Source of the DNA: DATJGR01 sp032124855
Lineage (GTDB): Bacteria > Pseudomonadota > Gammaproteobacteria > Pseudomonadales > Azotimanducaceae
Reading direction: 5' to 3'
Assembly (NCBI GenBank): GCA_032124855.1
Contig: JAQBCT010000435.1
Coordinates: 1-35,713, forward strand
Length of the DNA stretch: 35,713 nucleotides
The stretch's first letter is position 1, and every line of letters starts with the position of its first letter. A program made the position numbers and the translations under genes. Below the pieces are notes generated by a model. It was given only the letters and a program-made list of their open reading frames with translations, made no database searches and was not told where the DNA came from. This document shows positions 14,183 to 22,593 of the stretch, piece by piece.

Positions 14183-15961
14183 CACCAACGGTCCATGCGT
14201 GATCACGCTCCGGCGTAGGCGGATCGGCCCGTACCACAGCGTCGGCTCGTCGCGTTGCCACCAGCTCGCGCTTCCCGCCGCAGTGAACCGGTATCGATAG
14301 CTGAGCACCCGCACCCACACGGGCGGTCCATCAATGAATGGGTTCTCCGCAAACAGGGTCAGCACAGGCGTCCGCCCCGCCAGCAATCCGTACAGCAATT
14401 CATCGATCCAGGGTGATGCCTGCGGTGTTCCCAGCGCGGCGAACCACATCTGCCAGTCAAGCCGCGGCTGGTGCGGCGCCACCCATGGCGGGGCGCGGTC
14501 CAGCGCCTGGGGTTTGTAGCGAAACTGATACGCCTGCCATGCCTCACCGTCGCGCGAACCCTCGATGATGAGTTCATCGCGGCGCGTGGTCATCACCGCG
14601 AACAGGCCGTAGCGGTTCACCAATAGCCAGGGCTCGATGCTCGCCCGCACGCTGCGTTCGAAGCCGCCGGGTGTCGCAGTAGTGAGCACGCCTCGCAGCT
14701 GCGCCACACCGAGCAATGCGAACATCACAAGCAGCGTGCCGGACCAGGCGCGCATACGACCCGGCTCCGACGGTGGGATGCTGGTGCGACCGAAACAGGT
14801 GTCATCGAACGCCGCCAGGCACAGCACGATCGCGAGGAGATTGAAGAAGTTGTAGTTGCCGGTGAGCAGAATCGCAATCTCGAAGCCGATCATCACCGTG
14901 GCAGCTGCGATGCGTGGACGTCGCGGCGCCAGCAACAGCACCGGCAGCACAAGCTCCACCACAAAGGTAAGCAGAACGCCGGCGCGCAGGACCGTTTCCG
15001 ACAGATGCTGCGCGAAGTAGGCCAGCGGCGTGGGCAGCGGCTGGGTTTCGAAGTGGTGGTAGAGCGCTGTCAGGCTGTGCCATGTGGGATCGCCCGAGGC
15101 GAGCTTGACGATGCCCGAGAGCAGCATGAATCGAATGAGCAGCAGTCTCAGGACCCAGATGCCGAGGCGCGGACGCACGCCGACCACGCAGAGGGCGGCG
15201 GCCACTTCCACCAGCAGGATATCCCACTGAAAGCCCATGAAGATCTGCCCGCCGGCAAACAGTGACAGATACGCGACGTAGACGGCTGCGGCCGCCAGGA
15301 TGACAAACCGGTTCAACAGCAGGCCCAGCGCACCCAGCAGGCCAAGGCCCACCAGCCAGTGCGTGGTGTCGAACGACGGCGCCAACCAATAGAGTGAGGG
15401 GCGATCGAAGAAGCCGTACCCGGCATCTCCCAGCGCGCTGAAGTAGCCGGCAACCGGCGCGATGCCATCGTCACCGATCAGTCCGTCGGCCTGCACCCAC
15501 CAGCTGATAAAGGCGCAGGCGGCCAGCGTGCCCACGCAGCGCACGATGATCGAGGTGGTCCGGCTGTAATCCAGCGGTCGTGCGCGCGCGCCGATCAGCC
15601 CATGCGCCAACCGCAGCGCCGTGCCGCGATGCCGCGCTGTGGCGCGATAGGCAAGCTCAGCGAGCCAGGCGAAGCCGGGAATGAACCGGTAGCAGTACAA
15701 CCAGCCGCGCAGGCGCGGCTCGCATGCAAGACAGGTGAGCGCCGCGCGGGCCGCGGTAACGTGTGATCCATCAGGCGCGAACAGATAGATCTGCCGCGCG
15801 AAGTCTTCGGGGGCGATATCGCGAAACCGGTGCCCTGCGGACTGGTAGGACTCATAGTCGATGCGCGCGCCCGTCACCGCGCGTGCGTAGTCCACGCTGT
15901 AGGTGCAGAACCCGCAATCGCCGTCGTAGACGAGCAATGGGCGCATTAAGGGTGTGCTCAT
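14168..15961 (-). CDS. DCC thiol-disulfide domain fused to lipase maturation factor membrane domain
   Basis: A 597-residue fusion. Residues 1-125 are a DCC (DUF393) domain with the redox motif DGDCGFC (Cys16, Cys19). From about residue 135 to the end is a multi-spanning lipase maturation factor (LMF1-like) domain. It is recognised by GFQWDILLVE, GDPTWHSLTALYHHFETQPLPTP (continuous in the protein), TGNYNFFNLLAIVLCLAAFDD and the tryptophan-rich C-terminal soluble part. In animals LMF1 is needed for lipase folding in the ER, where it influences redox state. Fusion to a thiol oxidoreductase suggests a bacterial role in disulfide-dependent folding of exported enzymes (inference). A start at 15946 (MRPLL) is also possible. 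It is divergent from the tandem glutaredoxin-like gene. Confidence 0.88.
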   Translation of the reverse strand: MSTPLMRPLLVYDGDCGFCTYSVDYARAVTGARIDYESYQSAGHRFRDIAPEDFARQIYLFAPDGSHVTAARAALTCLACEPRLRGWLYCYRFIPGFAWLAELAYRATARHRGTALRLAHGLIGARARPLDYSRTTSIIVRCVGTLAACAFISWWVQADGLIGDDGIAPVAGYFSALGDAGYGFFDRPSLYWLAPSFDTTHWLVGLGLLGALGLLLNRFVILAAAAVYVAYLSLFAGGQIFMGFQWDILLVEVAAALCVVGVRPRLGIWVLRLLLIRFMLLSGIVKLASGDPTWHSLTALYHHFETQPLPTPLAYFAQHLSETVLRAGVLLTFVVELVLPVLLLAPRRPRIAAATVMIGFEIAILLTGNYNFFNLLAIVLCLAAFDDTCFGRTSIPPSEPGRMRAWSGTLLVMFALLGVAQLRGVLTTATPGGFERSVRASIEPWLLVNRYGLFAVMTTRRDELIIEGSRDGEAWQAYQFRYKPQALDRAPPWVAPHQPRLDWQMWFAALGTPQASPWIDELLYGLLAGRTPVLTLFAENPFIDGPPVWVRVLSYRYRFTAAGSASWWQRDEPTLWYGPIRLRRSVITHGPLVLPDG

Positions 15962-16072
15962 GGTGAGAGTCTACGTTTTGGCGACCGCATGATCTCTGGT
16001 TGTCGTCCGCCTTTACGGCCGGCGCTGCGAAGGGTATTTTTGCGCCCCCGTTTCACAAGCACACGCGCCGCC

Positions 16073-16858
16073 ATGTCCAGTTCGATTCGTTCCAATGCCT
16101 CGCTCGACCCCATTTCGTTCCTTGGCTCGCTGGCGACCACTGCGTTGCGTCTGGGTGCTGGCATCGCCACCCAGCCGCGCGCGGTGCGCCCGCCGTTGTT
16201 GTTCGAGCTTTACGAATTCGAAGGTTGCCCCTACTGCCGCATCGTGCGCGAAGCGCTCACCGAGCTCGATCTCGATGCCATGATCCGGCCCTGCCCGAAG
16301 GGTGGCACGCGGTTTCGCCCGGAGCTGGTGAAAACACGTGGCAAAGCGCAGTTCCCGTTCCTGCACGACCCGAACACGGGTGCGGCGATGTACGAATCGG
16401 CTGACATCATTGTTTATCTGTTTGAAACCTACGGCGGCGGCAAGGTGCCGCTGCGCTGGCAGGCCAGCGGTTGGCAACAACTCGGCTCAGGGCTGGCCGG
16501 GATGTGGCGCTTCGGCGCGGGGCGCACAGCGCGTCCGTCGGTGGCGCCGGCACTGCCGCTTGAGCTGTACAGTTTCGAATCCAGCCCCTTTGCCCGGTTG
16601 GTCAGGGAGCGGCTGTGCGAGCTGGAACTCCCGTACATTCTGCGTTCGGCGGGTCGCAGCACCGCTACCGACTGGATGCCGCCTGGGGTGCGTCACGCAT
16701 TGGGCGTGAAGGCAACACCGCAAACGCTGAATCGCCAGGTATTGCTGGAGCGCGCGCGCCGGATCACGGTGCCGTATCTTGTCGACCCCAACTGCAGCGT
16801 GGAACTCGCCGAGTCCGCAGCCATCATCGAGCATCTGCAGTCGCGATATGGGGCGTGA
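16073..16858 (+). CDS. Tandem glutaredoxin/GST N-terminal-domain protein
   Basis: A 261-residue protein with two successive thioredoxin-fold (GST-N/glutaredoxin-like) domains. The first has LYEFEGCPYCRIVRE, with a CPYC redox pair at residues 52-55. The second has the parallel LYSFESSPFARLVRE, in which the cysteines are replaced (SPFA, about 171-174). Each domain ends with an ESA-type helix start (YESADIIVYLF, AESAAIIEHL), which in GSTs contacts glutathione. The duplicated layout resembles plant chloroplast-type tandem GST-N proteins. The ATG at 16073 precedes a short Ser-rich leader. The 3' end overlaps the next gene by 11 bases. It may be a glutathione-dependent reductase or a thiol-binding protein. 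Confidence 0.85.
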   Translation: MSSSIRSNASLDPISFLGSLATTALRLGAGIATQPRAVRPPLLFELYEFEGCPYCRIVREALTELDLDAMIRPCPKGGTRFRPELVKTRGKAQFPFLHDPNTGAAMYESADIIVYLFETYGGGKVPLRWQASGWQQLGSGLAGMWRFGAGRTARPSVAPALPLELYSFESSPFARLVRERLCELELPYILRSAGRSTATDWMPPGVRHALGVKATPQTLNRQVLLERARRITVPYLVDPNCSVELAESAAIIEHLQSRYGA

Positions 16859-17246
16859 CGGGCCGTGCGTGGACTTCGATGCCGCGCGCGCCTACCTGTT
16901 GCAGCGCCCCGAAGCGGTCGAAGACTTTCCGTTCGGCCCCGATGTGTACGTCTACAAGATCCGCAACAGGATGTTTGCCACTCTCGCAGGTGCCGAACCG
17001 GCGCAGATGAATCTGAAATGCGATCCTGAGGAAGCGCTTTTTCTGCGCGATACATTCGATGCGGTGTTGCCTGGCTATCACATGAACAAGACGCACTGGA
17101 ATACAGTGCTGCTGAATGGTTCGATTCCCCGCGGCGAGATCGAGCGGATGATCGATCGATCATACGGCCTGGTGGTGAAATCGCTGAAGAAGGCTGACCG
17201 CGTGGCGCTGGAAGTGCGTCACGGCAAGGACGCGATCTACCGATAG
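16848..17246 (+). CDS. MmcQ/YjbR family protein
   Basis: A 132-residue protein of the MmcQ/YjbR family (CyaY-like fold, sometimes annotated as DNA-binding). Family features are EDFPFGPDVYVYKI near the start, NLKCDPEEALFLRD, and GYHMNKTHWNTV, followed by a C-terminal Tyr/Lys helix (SYGLVVKSLKK). The ATG at 16848 lies inside the end of the tandem glutaredoxin-like gene (11-base overlap), indicating translational coupling. The molecular role of the family is poorly known, and linkage to a redox protein is the only contextual hint. Confidence 0.9.
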   Translation: MGRDGPCVDFDAARAYLLQRPEAVEDFPFGPDVYVYKIRNRMFATLAGAEPAQMNLKCDPEEALFLRDTFDAVLPGYHMNKTHWNTVLLNGSIPRGEIERMIDRSYGLVVKSLKKADRVALEVRHGKDAIYR

Positions 17247-17267
17247 TCGCGCGACAATGTGAAGTCG

Positions 17268-18041
17268 CTAGTCGTCGGTTTCGTTGGATGCCTTGTATGC
17301 ATCGAACTCAGCCGGGTCGATCACGCCGTTGGCATTGGCGTCGATCTGCGAGTAACTGTCGTTGGGCGACATCTGGTGGGCGAACTCGGAGCGGTTCAGC
17401 ACGCCGTCGCCATCTTTGTCGAGTTTGTCGAATTGGGTGAGCGGCGGCGGGCGCGAGGTGGTCGTCACCGCTGATGCGGGCTCTAATGCGGCCTCGCCGG
17501 TCGTTGCCGATTCTACGGGTACCGCTGGCGGTGCATTTTCAGTGATCACCCGTTCGTTGGCAGACAGGTGCGCCGAACGGGAGCGGCTCTCGATGGTGGC
17601 GGTTCCGGTGGGCGGCGGCGCCTGTTTCTCAACGACCCCCACTGATTCCGGTGCGGCGCCCTCAGCGGGTTCGCTTGCAACGACATCGGCCGCGCCCGGC
17701 CAGCGGCCGTCGCTGGCGAAACGCTTCACGTTGCGCAGCTGCGCGGCATCCGCATCGAGTAGCAGAACGCCCTCGTCAGCGGCAGGCACCAGCGCATCCG
17801 GCGCCACTGCGATCAGATTGTTCTCGATGAGAAAGCTGCCCACCGAAACCACGACATACAGCACGGTGTCGTTGTTTGAATCGATGGCGAAGTCGCGCAC
17901 CGTGCCGAGTTGGTCGCCGTCGCGGGTGACCACCACGTGGCCCAGCCAGTCGCTCGCCTTCGTGAGTGTGGCGCCGCTCACGGTGCCCGATGTTGCGAGC
18001 ATCGCGAGGATGAAGAGCAGGGGTGCGATTTGATTTTTCAT
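17268..18041 (-). CDS. Secreted PRC-barrel protein with two EF-hands
   Basis: A 257-residue exported protein. A signal peptide (MKNQIAPLLFILAMLATSG) is followed by a PRC-barrel-like domain, about residues 28-110, including LGTVRDFAIDS. Next is a low-complexity Ala/Pro/Glu/Thr linker (about 115-200). At the C-terminus are two calcium-binding loops: DKDGDGVLNRSE (208-219), with all acidic ligands, and DANANGVIDPAE (234-245). The start at 18041 is chosen because the signal peptide begins there. The combination suggests a calcium-responsive periplasmic or surface protein; ligand and partner are unknown. It follows an SDR gene on the same strand after an 86-base gap. Confidence 0.85.
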   Translation of the reverse strand: MKNQIAPLLFILAMLATSGTVSGATLTKASDWLGHVVVTRDGDQLGTVRDFAIDSNNDTVLYVVVSVGSFLIENNLIAVAPDALVPAADEGVLLLDADAAQLRNVKRFASDGRWPGAADVVASEPAEGAAPESVGVVEKQAPPPTGTATIESRSRSAHLSANERVITENAPPAVPVESATTGEAALEPASAVTTTSRPPPLTQFDKLDKDGDGVLNRSEFAHQMSPNDSYSQIDANANGVIDPAEFDAYKASNETDD

Positions 18042-18127
18042 GCCCAGAGCATCGCTGAGGTGGTCTGGGAGTTCAAGCGGACGGTCCGCGATGGGGTTCA
18101 CGTTTCCGCAGGATCCTGGTGGATGCC

Positions 18128-18943
18128 TCACGTCCCGAATGCGCGATCGATTCGTTCGAATCGTTTGCGGATGGACTGACGGCTCTCCTCATGCGGCAGG
18201 ATGTACAGCGAGCGCTTGTCGATGGCCGCCACCACCATTGCCGCCACGTCATCCACATCGAGTATCCGTCCGGCCAGGTCGGCATTGGATTCGCCTTGCT
18301 CGGGGACCACGGGCGAGTCTTCGGACCCACCGTAGCGCGCCGTACGGTTACGCTGCGATGCGCCAATATTCGTGGCCACACGCATGGGACACAGCACCGA
18401 CACGCCGATGTTGTCGTCGCGCAATTCCCGGTTCAGCACTTCGGCCAGTGCCACCACCCCGTACTTGGCCACGCAGTACGGCCCCAGCCCCACGTTGGGC
18501 ACCAGGCCGGCAAACGAAGCGGTGAACAGGATATGACCTCCTCGGCGGGCTTTGCGCATATGCGGTAAGAATGCTTCTACACCGTGGATGGGACCCCACA
18601 GATCTACGTCGATCACCCAGCGCCAGTCCTGGTGTGTCATCTCAGAAATCGGGCCGCCAACGGCAATGCCGGCGTTGTTGAACAGAATGTCCACGCCGCC
18701 CAACGACGCCACGATGTCGTCAGCCAGCGCTTGCACGGCCGCATAGTCTGCGACGTCGCATACGCGGGTTTCGACGCGACCCGGACCTTGTGTCGCCACC
18801 TGCGGTGCGGCCGCGGCGAGCGCATCTGCCTGCACATCCACCAGCACCAGATGCGCGCCGCGCGCCGCCAGCTGCTTGGCGGTGGCCAGCCCGATACCAC
18901 TGGCGCCACCGGTGATGACAGCAACTTTACGGGTGTAGTCCAT
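18128..18943 (-). CDS. Short-chain dehydrogenase/reductase
   Basis: A 271-residue classical SDR. The NAD(P) motif is TGGASGIG near residue 12, with an Asp-Val-Gln after the second strand. NNAGIAVGG, the catalytic Ser in FTASFAG and the YCVAK active-site pair follow. A C-terminal extension of about 30 residues goes beyond the minimal SDR core. The ATG at 18943 has GGAGAA just upstream, supporting this start over a longer frame from 19021. It begins 32 bases after the dienelactone-hydrolase-like gene, so the two probably form an operon. Substrate unknown; oxidation of a hydroxyl group in a degradation pathway is plausible. Confidence 0.93.
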   Translation of the reverse strand: MDYTRKVAVITGGASGIGLATAKQLAARGAHLVLVDVQADALAAAAPQVATQGPGRVETRVCDVADYAAVQALADDIVASLGGVDILFNNAGIAVGGPISEMTHQDWRWVIDVDLWGPIHGVEAFLPHMRKARRGGHILFTASFAGLVPNVGLGPYCVAKYGVVALAEVLNRELRDDNIGVSVLCPMRVATNIGASQRNRTARYGGSEDSPVVPEQGESNADLAGRILDVDDVAAMVVAAIDKRSLYILPHEESRQSIRKRFERIDRAFGT

Positions 18944-18975
18944 GGGATTCTCCAATGATTCGCGAAGGCGAGGCG

Positions 18976-19719
18976 CTATCGATGCAGCGTCGCTTCGAAC
19001 AACGCAAGTAATTCCTGCCAATGCCGTTCGGCCGCGGCTTCGTTGTAGACCGGCACATCCTTCATCGTCCAGCCATGTATCACGCCTTCCCAGATCTCGA
19101 CGCGATGTTCGACATCGGCTGCATCGAGTGCATCGCGTAGCCGCTGCGCCTGTTCTGGGGGGAATCCCTGGTCGTTCTCGGCACCTGCCACCAGAACGCT
19201 TGCGTTGATGCGCGCCGCGAGCAGGTGCGGACTCTCTCTCGAATCCGTCGCGAGACGCCCGCCGTGAAAACTCGCGGCCGCAACGATCCGGTCGGGGTAC
19301 GTGGCTGCTGCCGTGAGCGCGATGCCGCCGCCCATGCAGTAGCCCGTTACGCCAACCCGGGTGCCGGCCACGTTCGGGCTGACATCGAAATAGTCGAGGA
19401 ACGCCTGGGTGTCGGCGGCTGCTTTGGTGTTACTGGTGCTCGTGAAGTATTTGCCGTGCGCCGCGCGCTTATCCGGATCGGAGAAGAGCTCCTTGGGATT
19501 CACCGGTGAGTAGGGCCCGGCGCGGTAGAAGAGATCCGGCAGCAGCACGACATAACCGGCCGCGGCCAGGCGCTCGCCCATCTCGAACAACGCAGGGCGT
19601 ATGCCCGGGCCGTCCATATATAAGATGACGCCTGGCCAGCGCCCGCTTTCGGCGGGTTGAAATACGGAGGTCGGGCAGACACCGTCCGCAGTTTTGATCT
19701 CGACCTGGGTGCGGTTCAT
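18976..19719 (-). CDS. Dienelactone hydrolase family protein
   Basis: A 247-residue alpha/beta hydrolase of the dienelactone hydrolase class. It has the nucleophile elbow GYCMGG with Cys (as in true dienelactone hydrolases), an acidic residue in GAENDQGFPPE, and the catalytic His in GVIHGWTM. An early VILYMDGPGIRP segment would form the oxyanion hole. The ATG at 19719 (MNRTQVEI) starts the conserved region. No signal peptide, so it is cytoplasmic. It lies directly upstream of an SDR gene in the same orientation. Probable role: opening of lactones or enol-lactones, possibly products of a Baeyer-Villiger reaction (inference). Confidence 0.92.
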   Translation of the reverse strand: MNRTQVEIKTADGVCPTSVFQPAESGRWPGVILYMDGPGIRPALFEMGERLAAAGYVVLLPDLFYRAGPYSPVNPKELFSDPDKRAAHGKYFTSTSNTKAAADTQAFLDYFDVSPNVAGTRVGVTGYCMGGGIALTAAATYPDRIVAAASFHGGRLATDSRESPHLLAARINASVLVAGAENDQGFPPEQAQRLRDALDAADVEHRVEIWEGVIHGWTMKDVPVYNEAAAERHWQELLALFEATLHR

Positions 19720-19775
19720 GGCTGTCTCGTCAACCGTGTAGAGTCGGCAATTGTGCCAGCAATGATGAGGTTCCC

Positions 19776-20264
19776 GTGAACAGCACCGATGTGCTGGGTT
19801 TCGCAACGCGCATCGTGGTCGCAATGGCAGCGGCGATCTGCGTTGTTGCGATGCTGGTGGTGTATTTCTACTGTCCCTGCTCGCGGCTGCCGGGCGGATA
19901 TCTTCTGGGGGAAGTCGTAGACGTGCCCGTGTCCGACTGGTCGTTCGTCAACACCGTGCCGCTATGTCAGATCGAGGTGGATACCGGATTGCGGCATTCG
20001 GTGAATCTGAACTGTATGGCAGGCGGGGAAACGCTGTACCTGAGCTGCTCGAACTGCGCGGGTAAACGCTGGTCCAACATCGCGCTGAACCATCCTGATG
20101 CGCGCCTGCGCGCGGGCGATGTGGTGTACCCCGTGTCGCTCACGCGATTGGAGGATCCCGTTGAACTCGACGCCGCCTGGCGCGCACGTGCCCAGAAGCT
20201 GGGGATTGCTACGGACACAATCCGTCCGGATGGCTGGTGGTCGTTTCGCGTGGCATCGCGATAG
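19776..20264 (+). CDS. Membrane-anchored cysteine-rich protein, possible split-barrel fold
   Basis: A 162-residue protein I cannot assign with certainty. It starts at GTG with GATGAGG upstream. It has one N-terminal transmembrane helix (about residues 9-31) and a soluble part with several cysteines (CPC at 33-35, Cys64, Cys80, and CSNC at 91-94). The segment from VDTGLRHSVNL to PDARLRAGDVVYPV resembles the strand pattern of flavin-binding split-barrel (pyridoxamine-oxidase-like or deazaflavin-dependent) proteins, here probably displayed outside the cytoplasm. It is divergent from the dienelactone-hydrolase gene by 56 bases. The fold suggestion is weak; the gene itself is well supported by RBS and codon pattern. 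Confidence 0.7.
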   Translation: MNSTDVLGFATRIVVAMAAAICVVAMLVVYFYCPCSRLPGGYLLGEVVDVPVSDWSFVNTVPLCQIEVDTGLRHSVNLNCMAGGETLYLSCSNCAGKRWSNIALNHPDARLRAGDVVYPVSLTRLEDPVELDAAWRARAQKLGIATDTIRPDGWWSFRVASR

Positions 20265-20292
20265 TGACGCGGTTGCGGTCAGCTGAGGTAGA

Positions 20293-21000
20293 TTGAGCGG
20301 CACAAGAATCGTTGTGGATGATCCGATGCTCCAACTTGACGCCCGGCTCAATGCATTGCTCGACCGCCTCCATGCGCAAAGCTCCGCGCAGGATCCAGCC
20401 CTGGGCGACTACTTTCGCAAACGTGCCACCGATGGTGCGAACTGGAAGGAATTCGACGCTGAGAGCGAAGCTTTCATGAGCGACAAAATGGTGGCGCTCG
20501 ATCGCGACAAAGCCGAATTCTGTTATCACCTGTGCCGTGCGTTGCGCGCCCGGCGCATCGTGGAGGCGGGTACCTCGTTCGGCGTATCGACGCTCTACCT
20601 GGCAGCGGCGGTGCGCGACAACGGCTTTGCACCGGGCGACGGTGTGGTGATTGGGACAGAACACGAGCCGGCGAAGGCACGCACTGCGCGTGACCATTTC
20701 GATGAGGCAGGATTGTCCGGCTACATCGATCTTCGCGAAGGCGATCTGCGCGCAACGTTGCAGGAGATCGAAGACCCGATCGATTTCATGCTGATGGATA
20801 TCTGGACACCCATGGCGCGCCCGGCGATCGAACGGGTAGCGCCTCATCTGCAGCCGGGCGCGGTTATCATCTGCGACAACACGATTCCGTTCAGAGAGGC
20901 GTACGCGGATTACTTTGACTTCGTCAATGACCCGGTCAATCGTCTGCGCACGATGACGCTACCGTTTCAGGGCGGGCTCGAGTTCACGGTAAAGGAGTAG
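20293..21000 (+). CDS. Class I SAM-dependent methyltransferase (O-methyltransferase-like)
   Basis: A protein of up to 235 residues with a Rossmann-type methyltransferase core. The SAM-binding motif I is VEAGTSFGVSTLYLA, the acidic end of strand 2 is GTEHEP, and FMLMDIWTP lies at strand 4. The region ICDNT follows, as in catechol-type O-methyltransferases. A TTG at 20293 with GAGG upstream is one start; an ATG at 20326 is the alternative. It follows the membrane-anchored protein by 28 bases and ends three bases from the convergent permease gene. Substrate unknown. Confidence 0.85.
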   Translation: MSGTRIVVDDPMLQLDARLNALLDRLHAQSSAQDPALGDYFRKRATDGANWKEFDAESEAFMSDKMVALDRDKAEFCYHLCRALRARRIVEAGTSFGVSTLYLAAAVRDNGFAPGDGVVIGTEHEPAKARTARDHFDEAGLSGYIDLREGDLRATLQEIEDPIDFMLMDIWTPMARPAIERVAPHLQPGAVIICDNTIPFREAYADYFDFVNDPVNRLRTMTLPFQGGLEFTVKE

Positions 21001-21003
21001 GCC

Positions 21004-22467
21004 TCAGCCCGCTGCCTGTTCCGCGGCAGCCTCCGCGTCGCGTCGCCGTTCCAGCTCCGCCATGATTTCTGCATGCCGCCGTCGATCCAGGCGATAGCCC
21101 ATGTACAGAAACAGTCCCAGAAGCGTGAATACCGACGTGGCCGGACCCTGAATCAGCCCGAGCGTCCACAACGTGTCTTCCGGTACGGTGCCGGCTCTAG
21201 CGCCGCGCGGGAACGCGATGGCGTCGAGCAGCGCACCGCCAATGATCACCCCCAACGCGCCAGTTGCTTTCGTAACGAATGATCGCGCCGAAAAGATCAC
21301 GCCTTCGCGGCGTGCGCCGGTCTCCAGTTCGTGTTCATCGGCGATGTCGGCGAACATCGAATTAAGGCTGGAGAAGATCACGGGGCCGATGAGGGTGCCA
21401 ATGAACGTGGCGAGCATTACCAGCGGTAGAATCAGTGGCGAATCGTTGGCGGGGAACCACGGTACGTCCAACAGCCGCAGCACGATGAGCACATTGCCGT
21501 TGATGATTGCGATGGCGGCCGGAATCAGCACGGCAAGCTTCTTGTCGAGCCACCGCGTGACGAGCGGTGTAAGGGGCACGGACAGCAGCAGTCCAACCAG
21601 CGCGGTCAACGGCAGCAGCGACAGCTCTTCGGTGGTGAGATCCCAGAAGTGAACGCCCATGAATGGGCTGAATACACCTTCGATGGACAGCACCAGAGTC
21701 GAGAACAGCATGCCGAAGAACAGGGCGCGGAACGATTGGTTGCCGAACACGGCACGCAGTTCGCGCACAAGCTTGAGCACTCCAAAGCGTTCGATGGTGA
21801 GCGGTTGAGGCAGATATTTGATCTCGCGCACGGTGCCGAGACAGCAGCTGAAGATTGCAACGGCCATGGCGATTGCGAATGTCGCGCCGAATCCAACATA
21901 CCCGTCCGGATTCAACAAGCCGGGATTGAACTCGACGGTGGTTGGGAAGAACAATCGATACGCGAAGAAGCCGGTAAACGCACCGCCCAGCGCGCCGAAC
22001 AGCGTGCTGAAAGCGAACAGCGTGGAGCGCTGACTGTAATCGCGCGCCATCTCGGCGCCGAGGGCCAGGTGCGGGATGTAGTAGAACGTCAGCGAGCCGC
22101 GTACGAGGATGGCAAACAGCGTCAACCACAGGAATGAGCTGAACTCAGAAATATCGCGCGGCGGGTTGAATAGGAAATAGAACGACAGCGCCAGGGGAAT
22201 GGCAGCGATCATCATGAATGGGTGACGGCGTCCCCAGCGTGTTTGCGTCTTGTCGGAAATAGTGCCCGCGACGGGATCGGTGACGGCATCGAAGACCAGC
22301 GCAATGCCGAGTGCGAGGCCGGTCAGCGTGCCCGACACGCCCACCACCTGCTGATAGAAAAACAGCAGAAAGGTATTGAACGCCGAATTCTTGACCCCTT
22401 CGGCAAGCTGACCAATGCCGAAGGCCAACATGGGCGCGAACGTCAGCCGGCGTACCGGTCGCGTCAT
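21004..22467 (-). CDS. GPH-family MFS cation symporter (first of tandem pair)
   Basis: A 487-residue inner-membrane transporter with about 12 hydrophobic helices. Family signatures of the glycoside-pentoside-hexuronide:cation symporters (MelB-like) are present: FDAVTDPVAGTISD in helix 2 with its cation-site aspartates, followed by RWGRRHPFMM. It would import a sugar-like or other small substrate with Na+ or H+. The C-terminal tail is rich in Arg, Glu and Ala. It lies 126 bases downstream of a homologous permease gene on the same strand, suggesting an old duplication. The substrate cannot be inferred; in catabolic proteobacteria such paralogues often sit near steroid or terpenoid genes. Confidence 0.92.
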   Translation of the reverse strand: MTRPVRRLTFAPMLAFGIGQLAEGVKNSAFNTFLLFFYQQVVGVSGTLTGLALGIALVFDAVTDPVAGTISDKTQTRWGRRHPFMMIAAIPLALSFYFLFNPPRDISEFSSFLWLTLFAILVRGSLTFYYIPHLALGAEMARDYSQRSTLFAFSTLFGALGGAFTGFFAYRLFFPTTVEFNPGLLNPDGYVGFGATFAIAMAVAIFSCCLGTVREIKYLPQPLTIERFGVLKLVRELRAVFGNQSFRALFFGMLFSTLVLSIEGVFSPFMGVHFWDLTTEELSLLPLTALVGLLLSVPLTPLVTRWLDKKLAVLIPAAIAIINGNVLIVLRLLDVPWFPANDSPLILPLVMLATFIGTLIGPVIFSSLNSMFADIADEHELETGARREGVIFSARSFVTKATGALGVIIGGALLDAIAFPRGARAGTVPEDTLWTLGLIQGPATSVFTLLGLFLYMGYRLDRRRHAEIMAELERRRDAEAAAEQAAG

Positions 22468-22593
22468 GACGATTGCTTATTCAAACGGGGATCGGGCTGA
22501 TGTCTTTCGAGGTGCGGGCATGCCAATGGACGCTTCAATGACTCGCCCATCAGAGGCGAACGCGGCGCGCGAGTCAACCCGGCAAGGGCTTCT

